The notes: generated by a model not told the origin, from the sequence alone. DNA of 6,472 nt from an uncultured Alphaproteobacteria bacterium (GCA_934538895.1 CAKTCH010000090.1:1-6472); one strand, 5' to 3'; positions 1 through 6,190 are shown, counted from the stretch's first letter. Numbers and translations: made by a program.

Positions 1-52
1 CTGTATGATTGATCCCTGCCTGTGCAAATGCGTTCAATCGTGTGCCTAACAT
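1..52 (-). CDS. Start of an unidentified protein, cut by the window edge
   Basis: Reading the minus strand, an open frame starts at ATG 52-50 and runs off the window, giving MLGTRLNAFAQAGINHT as its first 17 residues. An AAAGGA ribosome binding site (60-65) lies 7 nt upstream of this ATG. A second in-frame ATG at 58-56 lies only 1 nt from the same site and is therefore less likely as the start. The gene begins 14 nt after the stop codon of the minus-strand gene at 67-384, so the two probably share one transcript. Too little is visible to name a family. The support is the ribosome binding site, the tight spacing and the uninterrupted frame. Confidence 0.45.
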   Translation of the reverse strand, partial: MLGTRLNAFAQAGINHT

Positions 53-66
53 CGTCATTTCCTTTG

Positions 67-384
67 TCAGTGATTACGTATTTCGCCGCCCCGTACAGGG
101 GCCATCATTTCAAGGATGCTGCCGTCAGGCGTGACCGCCGCCAGCAACACTTCCCTTGCCTTTATAAATGCAGCCGCCATGACTTCCGACACACGCGCCA
201 CAAGATAGGGCCTTTCGTAGATAATGGCGTAAACCGCCTGCCCGGCCAGATCGACATAAACGGCGTCCGCGTGCACGAACACGGGATCTTCGAACGTGAT
301 ACAAACCTCGCCCCGGCGATTTTTCAATAACGCCGCGTCCAGCCATTCACTTTGCCGATTTATATCAATAGCTTGTCCTAACAT
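67..384 (-). CDS. Hypothetical protein, 105 residues
   Basis: This is a small soluble-looking protein of unknown function. It has no signal peptide, membrane segment or recognisable catalytic motif. The middle is hydrophobic and beta-like (residues about 27-60, VCITFEDPVFVHADAVYVDL and on), followed by a probable helix rich in Ala, Val and Glu (about 63-85). The ATG at 384 is the only credible start, because an in-frame TGA lies about 20 nt upstream. A GAAAGGCGG stretch about 11 nt before it can serve as a ribosome binding site. A TTGCAA/TATATA promoter candidate lies just upstream. The composition reads as a real protein, unlike the basic, low-complexity frames on the opposite strand. It is probably the first gene of a short minus-strand operon continuing past position 1. 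I do not recognise the family. Confidence 0.6.
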   Translation of the reverse strand: MLGQAIDINRQSEWLDAALLKNRRGEVCITFEDPVFVHADAVYVDLAGQAVYAIIYERPYLVARVSEVMAAAFIKAREVLLAAVTPDGSILEMMAPVRGGEIRNH

Positions 385-412
385 GCGCTCTGAAACCGCC
401 TTTCATCCCCTT

Positions 413-441
413 TATATAGTATAAAAAATGATGCATTGCAA
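413..441 (-). promoter_or_regulatory. Candidate sigma-70 promoter for the minus-strand hypothetical gene
   Basis: On the minus strand, TTGCAA (436-441) is followed after 17 nt by TATATA (413-418). Transcription would start near 406, giving a leader of about 22 nt before the ATG at 384. Both boxes happen to be self-complementary, so orientation rests on the position of the gene. The match is by eye. Confidence 0.4.
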
Positions 442-490
442 AAAGGTTAATTTTCGTAACGAATCATCATCCCCCGTAAATTTATAATTC

Positions 491-519
491 TTGATATTTT
501 CTGCGCCCAATATTATACA
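491..519 (+). promoter_or_regulatory. Candidate sigma-70 promoter for the metallopeptidase-like gene
   Basis: TTGATA (491-496) and TATACA (514-519) are separated by 17 nt. The start of transcription would be near 526, leaving a leader of about 18 nt before the ATG at 544. Together with the minus-strand promoter candidate at 413-441 it makes 385-543 a divergent promoter region. Confidence 0.45.
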
Positions 520-543
520 TAATTTTTTAACCGGGGTTTTTGT

Positions 544-1638
544 ATGCTAAAAATTCTCAGGCAGGCGGCCACGGAGGCCGAAGCCAAGGATATTCTGACC
601 GCGAGCCAGCACCTCCCGGCGCCCTTTGGCGTGCCCGTGCTGCTTGTCGATCCGGCCTTGTATGCACGAAAAACTTTTTTCTCCCATCCGGTGGGATCTC
701 TAAAAAAAGCCCAACAGATCATCGGCGCCCGGCTGGATGCCTGTATCGCGCAGTGTCCGCCCGCATCGGAAAACGATAGCGCGGAAAGTACCCTGCTCTC
801 GGTCGCGGATACCGGTTATTTCCGCGACACACGCGCGAATATAGAGAAAAAGATTCTGGATACCATTCAGGCATTCGAATCCATGCCGCATGGTAATCAA
901 TTCATCGCCGCCGCATATCCGCTGGAATCTCCGCGCATATCGATTGCATTCTTTCACAGCCCGGACGCCGATACCGCGTTCGCGGCCAACGGCATCGACA
1001 ATCGCGGCAAAAAACTGCCGCGCTATCCCGGATATGAAGCGCAACATCTATTCCAGATCCTGTGGCATGAATTCGCGCACAGCGTCAGCGGCAGCAATGA
1101 GCCGGGTGCGGAAAAGCTGTCTTCCATGGTGTGCCGCTATGCGTTTAAAGACTGCACGTTCTTGAAAGTGCACGCCGATCAGGATGCCGTTCAGAGTATT
1201 TTACGGTTTAATGACGAAAGCTTCCTTGAAAAATACGGGTGGCCCTGCGTAGAAGCCATAGATAAGCAGCAAGCCCTGCAAACGCCGCCGACATGGGACG
1301 ATATCATGCGGGCGGCCTCTACGGCATGGGCGACGCCGCATGTCAGCAGGATCGCCGATATACGTGCCGTCGGGGCAGCGGTTCACAGCACGTCAAGGCC
1401 ATCGTTCCTGTTCAAGGATATGAGCGGCATGGCCGATGCCGCCGCGGCATACGTGCAGCGCGGTAACGCAGCGAACGCTGCACAACAGGAAATCGGCGAA
1501 CGCTTCGCGCTGGCGGCACAGCGGCTGGCTATTGGAGAGAAAGCCTACGCTGTCACGTCCATGAACAAAGGCACGGCGGCGGCCAGAGGCAAAAGCATAT
1601 CCGCCCTCGATCCGCCTTATGCCTGCCCTAACCCCTGA
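544..1638 (+). CDS. Putative HExxH zinc metallopeptidase-like protein, family not recognised
   Basis: The 364-residue product carries the zinc-peptidase signature HEFAH at residues 175-179, within a LWHEFAHSVSG context. In this class the two His would bind zinc and Glu176 would act as the general base. Eleven and fifteen residues after His175 come Glu186 and Glu190, in an EPGAEKLSS segment. This resembles the E-x-x-A-D/E helix that supplies the third ligand in ImmA/IrrE-like and related gluzincins, so Glu186 or Glu190 is the likely third ligand. No signal peptide or membrane span is visible, so a cytoplasmic location is inferred. The first 170 residues and the C-terminal Ala-rich helical part (about 290-345) match nothing I know. 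The start at 544 follows a promoter candidate, but the upstream CCGGGG makes a poor ribosome binding site. The gene ends 86 nt before leuC. Substrate and role are unknown. Confidence 0.75.
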   Translation: MLKILRQAATEAEAKDILTASQHLPAPFGVPVLLVDPALYARKTFFSHPVGSLKKAQQIIGARLDACIAQCPPASENDSAESTLLSVADTGYFRDTRANIEKKILDTIQAFESMPHGNQFIAAAYPLESPRISIAFFHSPDADTAFAANGIDNRGKKLPRYPGYEAQHLFQILWHEFAHSVSGSNEPGAEKLSSMVCRYAFKDCTFLKVHADQDAVQSILRFNDESFLEKYGWPCVEAIDKQQALQTPPTWDDIMRAASTAWATPHVSRIADIRAVGAAVHSTSRPSFLFKDMSGMADAAAAYVQRGNAANAAQQEIGERFALAAQRLAIGEKAYAVTSMNKGTAAARGKSISALDPPYACPNP

Positions 1639-1689
1639 CGCCTGATATTTATGATGCAGCGCAAAAATTCCGGTTTTTGTAAAAAGCCA

Positions 1690-1717
1690 TGGAAACGGCG
1701 GAATCCCGCTTTATAAT
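1690..1717 (+). promoter_or_regulatory. Candidate leuC promoter placing the transcript start at the leuC ATG
   Basis: A perfect TATAAT lies at 1712-1717, with a weak -35 match TGGAAA (1690-1695) 16 nt upstream. Transcription would start around 1724-1725, which is the A of the leuC ATG. No purine-rich ribosome binding site lies in the bases before that ATG, which fits a leaderless message. No leader peptide or attenuator is visible in the 86 nt between 1638 and leuC. Confidence 0.45.
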
Positions 1718-1724
1718 CGGTTTC

Positions 1725-3155
1725 ATGACACAGGAAAAAAATACAGCCCCCCGGACGCTGTTCCAAAAGATCTGGGATGATCACGTTATCGACCGTGCCG
1801 AAGACGGCACATGCCTGATCTATATCGACCGCCATCTGGTGCACGAAGTCACCTCACCGCAGGCTTTCGAGGGTTTGCGCATGGCAGGACGCAAGGTGCG
1901 CCGTACCGACGCGACGCTGGCGGTGGTTGATCATAACGTGCCAACCATTCATCGCGACAAAGGCATCGCCGAACCTGACAGCCGCCTGCAAGTGGAGACG
2001 CTGGGGAAGAACTGCAAGGAATTCGGCGTGACGCTCTTCAACATGAGCGACAAGCGGCAGGGTATCGTCCACGTCGTCGGGCCGGAACAGGGCATGACGC
2101 AGCCGGGCATGACGATCGTTTGCGGCGACTCGCATACCAGCACGCACGGCGCGTTCGGCGCGCTGGCGTTCGGTATCGGCACGTCGGAGGTCGAGCATGT
2201 GCTGGCGACGCAGACATTGATCCAGAAACCCGCGAAGAATATGCGCATCTCCATCGAGGGGCAAACCGGCCCCGGCGTTACCGCGAAGGATATGATGCTG
2301 GCCGTGATCGGCAAGATCGGCACGGCGGGCGGCACGGGCCATGTGATCGAGTTCGCCGGTTCCGCCGTGCGTGCGCTTTCGATGGAAGGCCGCATGACCA
2401 TGTGCAACATGTCGATCGAAGCCGGTGCGCGCGCGGGCCTGGTCGCCCCTGACGAAACGACCTTCAACTACGTCAAGGGCCGCCCGATGGCCCCGGCGGG
2501 CGAGAACTGGGACAAGGCTGTCGCTTATTGGCAGTCCCTGCCCTCCGACCCCGGCGCGCAATATGACACCGAAATCATGCTGAAGGCCGAAGATATCGCG
2601 CCACTCGTGACATGGGGCACCAGTCCGCAGGACGTACTGCCGATCTCGGCGAAGGTGCCGAACCCCGCCGATGAAAAAGACGACGCGAAACGCGCGGCGA
2701 TGGAACGGGCGCTTGCCTATATGGGCCTGACGCCCGGCACGCCGCTGGAAGAGGTAAAGATCGATAAGGTCTTTATCGGTTCCTGCACCAATGCGCGTAT
2801 CGAGGATTTGCGTGCGGCGGCAGCCGTAGTGAAAGGCCATAAAGTTGCCAGCCATGTGCAGGCGATGATCGTTCCCGGTTCCGGCCTTGTGAAGGAACAG
2901 GCGGAGAAGGAAGGCATCGATAAAATCTTCATCGATGCCGGATTTGAATGGCGCGACGCGGGGTGCTCGATGTGTCTCGGCATGAACAGCGACCGCTTAA
3001 GCCCCGGCGAGCGCTGCGCTTCCACCTCGAACCGCAATTTTGAGGGGCGTCAGGGCCGCGGTGGGCGCACGCACCTGCTCAGCCCCGCGATGGCGGCGGC
3101 GGCAGCGATCACCGGCAAGCTCACGGATATTCGCAAATTTTCTCAGGCGGCCTGA
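1725..3155 (+). CDS. leuC: 3-isopropylmalate dehydratase large subunit LeuC
   Basis: Large subunit of isopropylmalate isomerase. With LeuD it converts 2-isopropylmalate to 3-isopropylmalate through isopropylmaleate, the second step of leucine synthesis, in the cytoplasm. The protein is of the aconitase family. The three [4Fe-4S] ligands are present: Cys354 in IGSCTNAR, and Cys414 and Cys417 in GCSMCLG. Their spacing of 60 and 63 residues is the same as in the E. coli enzyme. The CGDSHTSTHGAFG active-site segment starts at residue 133, and the C-terminal STSNRNFEGRQG substrate-binding segment is intact. The length from 1725 is 476 residues, close to the usual 466-475. An upstream in-frame ATG at 1689 would add 12 residues, but the family normally begins just before TLFQKIWDDHVI, and a TATAAT box lies between the two ATGs, so 1725 is preferred. 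leuD follows after 45 nt. Confidence 0.97.
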   Translation: MTQEKNTAPRTLFQKIWDDHVIDRAEDGTCLIYIDRHLVHEVTSPQAFEGLRMAGRKVRRTDATLAVVDHNVPTIHRDKGIAEPDSRLQVETLGKNCKEFGVTLFNMSDKRQGIVHVVGPEQGMTQPGMTIVCGDSHTSTHGAFGALAFGIGTSEVEHVLATQTLIQKPAKNMRISIEGQTGPGVTAKDMMLAVIGKIGTAGGTGHVIEFAGSAVRALSMEGRMTMCNMSIEAGARAGLVAPDETTFNYVKGRPMAPAGENWDKAVAYWQSLPSDPGAQYDTEIMLKAEDIAPLVTWGTSPQDVLPISAKVPNPADEKDDAKRAAMERALAYMGLTPGTPLEEVKIDKVFIGSCTNARIEDLRAAAAVVKGHKVASHVQAMIVPGSGLVKEQAEKEGIDKIFIDAGFEWRDAGCSMCLGMNSDRLSPGERCASTSNRNFEGRQGRGGRTHLLSPAMAAAAAITGKLTDIRKFSQAA

Positions 3156-3162
3156 CGTGAAG

Positions 3163-3204
3163 ATGAAACAGGAACAATACAATATACGGAGTGAAATGAC
3201 GTGA
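3163..3204 (+). other. 13-codon mini-ORF whose stop overlaps the leuD start
   Basis: ATG at 3163 opens a frame encoding MKQEQYNIRSEMT and ending in TGA at 3202-3204, which overlaps the leuD GTG at 3201-3203. It lies entirely in the leuC-leuD gap and contains no leucine codons, so it is not a classical leucine attenuator peptide. It has only a weak GAAG upstream. If translated, it would bring ribosomes to the leuD start. It may equally be chance. Confidence 0.2.
3188..3191 (+). promoter_or_regulatory. Ribosome binding site that fixes the GTG start of leuD
   Basis: GGAG at 3188-3191 lies 9 nt before the GTG at 3201. The nearer ATG at 3196 is followed by ACG and then TGA, so it cannot start leuD. 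The family's usual N-terminus (a short lead into F-x-x-L) also agrees with GTG 3201. Confidence 0.7.
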
Positions 3205-3809
3205 AACCGTTCGTAACCCTGAAAGCGATTGCCGCCCCCCTGCCCCTGATCAATATCGACACCGATATGATTATCCCAAAGCAGTTTCTCACCACCATCG
3301 AGCGTACGGGGCTGGGCAAGAATTTGTTCAACGACATACGTTACGAGGAAAACGGCGCCGAGAAACCCGATTTCATCCTGAACCGCGCGCCTTACCGCCA
3401 TGCGGAAATTCTGGTGACGGGCGAGAATTTCGGTTGCGGTTCCAGCCGTGAACATGCGCCGTGGGCGTTGCTGGATTTCGGCATTCGCTGCGTGATCGCG
3501 CCGTCATATGCCGATATCTTTTATAATAACTGTTTCAAGAACGGCATCCTGCCCGTTGTCCTGCCGCAGGAGCAGGTGGACGCGCTGATGAAATCGGCGG
3601 AAGCGGGTAAGGAAATCAACGTCGATCTGCCCGCGCAGACCGTCAGCGATGGTACGAATATATTCGCTTTCGACCTCGGTGAATTCCGCAAGCATTGCCT
3701 GATCCACGGCCTTGACGATATCGGCCTGACGCTGGAAAAGAAGGATATGATCGACCGGCATGAAAAATCGCTTCTGGCGGATAAGCCCTGGATTTTGAAA
3801 TCTGCCTGA
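3201..3809 (+). CDS. leuD: 3-isopropylmalate dehydratase small subunit LeuD
   Basis: Small, swivelling-domain subunit that pairs with LeuC to form the isomerase active site. At 202 residues it has the normal length of the proteobacterial form (about 200). Recognisable segments are INIDTDMIIPKQF (residues 17-29), the GLGKNLF motif (about 37-43), the substrate loop ENFGCGSSREHAPWAL (75-90), where Ser and Arg contact the malate part in this family, and the conserved APSYADIFYNNCFKNGILP stretch. It begins with GTG. The gene follows leuC by 45 nt on the same strand and is almost certainly cotranscribed with it. Downstream, 295 nt of repeat-bearing DNA separate it from leuB, so the operon may produce less leuB message, or processed leuB message. 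The alphaproteobacterial flavour of the N-terminus is my recollection, not a search result. Confidence 0.97.
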   Translation: MKPFVTLKAIAAPLPLINIDTDMIIPKQFLTTIERTGLGKNLFNDIRYEENGAEKPDFILNRAPYRHAEILVTGENFGCGSSREHAPWALLDFGIRCVIAPSYADIFYNNCFKNGILPVVLPQEQVDALMKSAEAGKEINVDLPAQTVSDGTNIFAFDLGEFRKHCLIHGLDDIGLTLEKKDMIDRHEKSLLADKPWILKSA

Positions 3810-3823
3810 TCTTGCAAGAAGGA

Positions 3824-4049
3824 TTCACCACGAAGACACGAAGGGCACAAAGATTCACGAAGTTCTTTTGTCGTCATTGCGAGCGTAAGCGAAGCAATCC
3901 AGAGCCACCCAGAGCCACATTCACCATTCTGGATTGCTTCGTCGCTTTGCTCCTCGCAATGACGGTCGGATGGTGTGATACGAGGGAAAATAGCCAATAG
4001 CTTTATAAAACTTCGTGATTCTTTGTGCCCTTCGTGTCTTCGTGGTGAA
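3824..4049. repeat. Outer inverted repeat between leuD and leuB (39-bp arms)
   Basis: The left arm (3824-3862) begins TTCACCACGAAGACACGAAG, and its reverse complement forms the right arm (4011-4049). The arms agree at 38 of 39 positions. The arms are themselves built of an ACGAAG-like unit repeated every 7 to 9 bases. They enclose 148 nt that contain a second, unrelated palindrome. I recall ACCACGAAGACACGAAG-type dispersed repeats from many unrelated bacterial genomes. No clear target-site duplication is visible at the outer ends. In the leuCDB transcript the arms could pair into a very stable stem immediately upstream of leuB. Confidence 0.9.
3872..3964. repeat. Inner palindromic repeat nested in the outer pair
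   Basis: The left arm (3872-3903) and the reverse complement of the right arm (3928-3964) share CGTCATTGCGAG at one end and GAAGCAATCCAGA at the other. The middles differ in sequence and length, 7 versus 12 nt. The loop (3904-3927) contains part of a perfect tandem duplication of CCAGAGCCAC (3899-3908 and 3909-3918). This is a well-known kind of dispersed bacterial palindrome whose translations are often misannotated as proteins. A decayed relative lies after leuB. It sits 9 nt inside the left outer arm and 46 nt inside the right one, as if inserted off-centre in the outer element's loop. Confidence 0.88.
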
Positions 4050-4104
4050 AAAGTAAAAACAACAGCATAACGAAAAGAATTTTATGCCCTGAAAGGAAAA
4101 CCCT

Positions 4105-5223
4105 ATGAACTGCAATATCCTCTTCGTTCCCGGTGACGGTATCGGCCCGGAAGTCATGGCCGAGGTCAGGAAGATCGTCGGCCACTACAATGCCACGGGT
4201 GCCTTGAGCGCCACGATCGATGAAGACCATATCGGCGGCATCGCCACCGATCATTACGGCACGCCGCTGGCCGACAGCACCATCGAGAAATGCCGTAAGG
4301 CGGATTTCGTCATGCTGGGGGCGGTCGGCGGGCCGAAATGGGCGGACGCCGCCTATCACCTGCGTCCGGAAGCGGGGCTTTTGAGGCTGCGCAAGGAACT
4401 GGATTTGTTCGCCAATCTGCGCCCTGCCCTCGCGTTCGATGAATTACTCGGGGCATCTACCCTGCAACCCGACGTGGTGCGCGGTCTTGATATCATGATC
4501 GTGCGTGAACTGACCGGCGGCATATATTTCGGCGAGCCGCGCCAGATCGAGGACCTGCCAAACGGTGAGCGCCGGGGCGTCGATACACAAGTCTATACAA
4601 CCTCGGAAATCCTGCGCATCGGCCATGTCGCCTTTGAACTGGCGGGCAAGCGCCGCAAGAAAGTCTGCTCGGTCGATAAGGCCAACGTGATGAAATCGGG
4701 CGTGTTATGGCGTGAGGAAATCATGGGCCTGCAGGTGCAGCGCTATAAAGACGTCGAGCTTTCGCACATGTATGTCGATAACTGCGCGATGCAGCTGCTG
4801 CGCAATCCTAAGCAATTCGATGTGATCGTGACCGACAATCTGTTCGGCGATATTCTTTCCGACGAGGCCTCGATGCTGACGGGCAGCCTCGGCATGATCC
4901 CCTCCGCTTCGCTCGGGCCCGCCGATGCCCGAACCGACAAGCGCCCGGCGGTGTATGAGCCTGTCCACGGCTCCGCTCCCGATATCGCGGGCCAGAACAA
5001 GGCCAACCCGCTGGCGTCCATCCTCAGCTTCGCGATGGCGCTGCGCTATTCCCTCGACCGCGAGGATCTGGCGATGGAAGTCGAAAACGCCGTAAAATCC
5101 GTCCTCGCCGCCGGCTACCGGACACCGGATATCATGGCCCAAGGCGCCCAGCTGGTAACCACATCACAAATGGGGGATGCCGTACTGGCGTCATTACAAG
5201 GCAAACTGATGAAGGCTGCTTAG
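4105..5223 (+). CDS. leuB: 3-isopropylmalate dehydrogenase LeuB
   Basis: Third enzyme of leucine synthesis. It oxidises and decarboxylates 3-isopropylmalate to 4-methyl-2-oxopentanoate, using NAD+ and a divalent metal, in the cytoplasm as a homodimer. The 372-residue length is typical. In order come PGDGIGPEV (residues 9-17), GLLRLRKELDLFANLRP (91-107) with substrate arginines Arg96 and Arg106, Arg134 and the catalytic Tyr141 in VRELTGGIYFG, the catalytic Lys192 in VDKANVMKSG, metal-binding Asp225, Asp249 and Asp253 around TDNLFGDILSDEAS, and the NAD-binding YEPVHGSAPDIAGQNKANP loop. All catalytic residues line up with the Thermus enzyme at a constant late offset. The ATG has a good AAGGA 7 nt upstream (4093-4097). 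The gene lies directly downstream of the nested repeats, on the same strand as leuCD. Confidence 0.97.
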   Translation: MNCNILFVPGDGIGPEVMAEVRKIVGHYNATGALSATIDEDHIGGIATDHYGTPLADSTIEKCRKADFVMLGAVGGPKWADAAYHLRPEAGLLRLRKELDLFANLRPALAFDELLGASTLQPDVVRGLDIMIVRELTGGIYFGEPRQIEDLPNGERRGVDTQVYTTSEILRIGHVAFELAGKRRKKVCSVDKANVMKSGVLWREEIMGLQVQRYKDVELSHMYVDNCAMQLLRNPKQFDVIVTDNLFGDILSDEASMLTGSLGMIPSASLGPADARTDKRPAVYEPVHGSAPDIAGQNKANPLASILSFAMALRYSLDREDLAMEVENAVKSVLAAGYRTPDIMAQGAQLVTTSQMGDAVLASLQGKLMKAA

Positions 5224-5234
5224 GTATCCCCCTA

Positions 5235-5304
5235 CGTCATTGCGAGCACAGCGAAGCGATCCAGAATCTTACCATAGGGGGAAATTCTGGGTTGCTTCAT
5301 TGCT
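5235..5304. repeat. Decayed relative of the inner palindrome, after leuB
   Basis: The left arm (5235-5265) keeps CGTCATTGCGAG and reads GAAGCGATCCAGA at its inner end. The right arm keeps ATTCTGGGTTGCTTC (5284-5298), which pairs with 13 of 15 bases of 5253-5267. The outer half of the right arm, expected to read like CTCGCAATGACG, is not recognisable. It is the same family as the inner palindrome upstream of leuB but older or partly deleted. Confidence 0.75.
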
Positions 5305-5338
5305 ACCGCTTCTTACACCGACTATTGCGAACAAAGAA

Positions 5339-5364
5339 AAAAGCCCGGAATTTTCCGGGCTTTT
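5339..5364. terminator. Bidirectional rho-independent terminator between leuB and the pilin gene
   Basis: AAAAGCCCGGAA (5339-5350) is perfectly complementary to TTCCGGGCTTTT (5353-5364). On the plus strand the hairpin is followed by TTTTCC. On the minus strand it is followed by six T. It lies 115 nt after leuB and 20 nt after the pilin stop, so it can end both converging transcripts and looks best suited to the pilin. Confidence 0.85.
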
Positions 5365-5384
5365 CCTTATTTTACAAATTTAGA

Positions 5385-6152
5385 TTACTGAACGCGAAGA
5401 TACAATTGGCACTGTACTGTGCCCGTATTCTCAACGTATGTACCGTTCACACCTGCTGTGGCGCAAGCTGCGGGCCCCGCTGCGAGCACAGAACCTGAAT
5501 TAGGAGCACCGTCATCTAGTTTGCGGTCAATTCTTGCAGCTTGTGTCGGACGTATCGGAGCATTTGCGTTCGTGTTAGCAACGGCGGTGCCAGCCGTATT
5601 TCTCAAGGAAAGGTAATGACCGCTATTGATAGTAGCCGGGCCAGCGCCAGCCAAATCGGCTACAACTCCAGCATAACCAACAACGAAACCACCACCAATT
5701 TCAGCAGCGGGAAGCGCAGCACCCCAGCTAAGATCGGTAGATGCATAATCAACACCACCAATCAGATCGGCAGCAGCAAGGTGTGACCAGAAGCGTGTAG
5801 CCTCTGTTCCTGCTCCTGCTGCTACAGAAGGCGCCTGGTCAATACGATTGTTACCACCTGTAGCTCCCGCATTCGCTACGTTACAAACAGAACCAGCCGG
5901 GCAATTTGGTAGGCGGTTACCTGGATTACGCATATCTCCCGGAACAGCCGCATAGGAATCACGGAAAGTCGTTATGGCAGCCTCAATTGCTTTAACTTGT
6001 GATGCCGTAGACGTCACCTGCGCGTTTTGGATCAGTTCCTGACCCTTCAAAATACCGCCGATAAGCAAGCCGATGATGATCATGACGATGGCCAGTTCGA
6101 CGAGGGTGAAGCCCGCCTGTGAGCGATCGTGGGTTAAGGTTGTTTTAACCAT
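5385..6152 (-). CDS. Type IV prepilin-like protein (pilin or pseudopilin)
   Basis: The 255-residue precursor has a class III signal: a short basic leader ending at Gly14, then FTLVE (15-19) with the conserved Glu at mature position 5, and a hydrophobic helix to about residue 35. A prepilin peptidase would cut after Gly14 and the mature 241-residue protein would assemble into a pilus or a type II secretion-like filament. The following YAAVPGDMRNPGN segment (about 67-79) is familiar from a group of proteobacterial pilin-like proteins. The head is rich in Ala, Gly and Asn and has four Cys (84, 90, 230, 248), suggesting two disulfides. AAGGAG (6163-6168) lies 10 nt before the ATG. No other pilus genes are in view, so major pilin versus minor pseudopilin cannot be settled. 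Codons in the first 33 residues end mostly in C (ATC, GTC, GGC), while those in the head favour GGT, GTT, GCT and GCA. Confidence 0.88.
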   Translation of the reverse strand: MVKTTLTHDRSQAGFTLVELAIVMIIIGLLIGGILKGQELIQNAQVTSTASQVKAIEAAITTFRDSYAAVPGDMRNPGNRLPNCPAGSVCNVANAGATGGNNRIDQAPSVAAGAGTEATRFWSHLAAADLIGGVDYASTDLSWGAALPAAEIGGGFVVGYAGVVADLAGAGPATINSGHYLSLRNTAGTAVANTNANAPIRPTQAARIDRKLDDGAPNSGSVLAAGPAACATAGVNGTYVENTGTVQCQLYLRVQ

Positions 6153-6190
6153 GGTGTCTATTCTCCTTAAATGAGACTTATATTAATAGG

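Noticed and set aside
22..330. Plus-strand 102-codon frame at the left end
   Set aside because: Its composition is basic and irregular, it has no ribosome binding site, and it overlaps the better supported minus-strand genes.
446..462. TTAA/TAAC elements in the divergent gap as a CtrA site
   Set aside because: The spacing does not fit the TTAA-N7-TTAA pattern of CtrA boxes.
1689..1724. Upstream in-frame ATG for leuC
   Set aside because: It adds 12 residues with no counterpart in the family, lacks a ribosome binding site, and a TATAAT box lies between it and the ATG at 1725.
1854..2855. Long 333-codon open frame on the minus strand opposite leuC
   Set aside because: Its translation is rich in Arg, His and Gly with no recognisable domain, as expected for the antisense of a GC-rich conserved gene. 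LeuC fills the same DNA with full family conservation.
3521..3997. Minus-strand frame reading through the repeats, with an HCEEQSDEAIQ segment
   Set aside because: That peptide is the translation of the CGTCATTGCGAG...GCAATCCAGA palindrome, a known source of false protein predictions. The rest is antisense of leuD.
4002..4010. TATAAA as a separate leuB promoter
   Set aside because: No -35 match lies 16 to 18 nt upstream, where the sequence reads CGAGGG. It is AT-rich sequence beside the repeat arm.
3812..4157. Short frames across the repeat block, such as one with FTTKTRRAQR
   Set aside because: They are translations of the ACGAAG-type repeat arms and have no gene-like start or composition.
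3824..5304. CRISPR array
   Set aside because: The repeats are inverted palindromes, not regularly spaced direct repeats with unique spacers.
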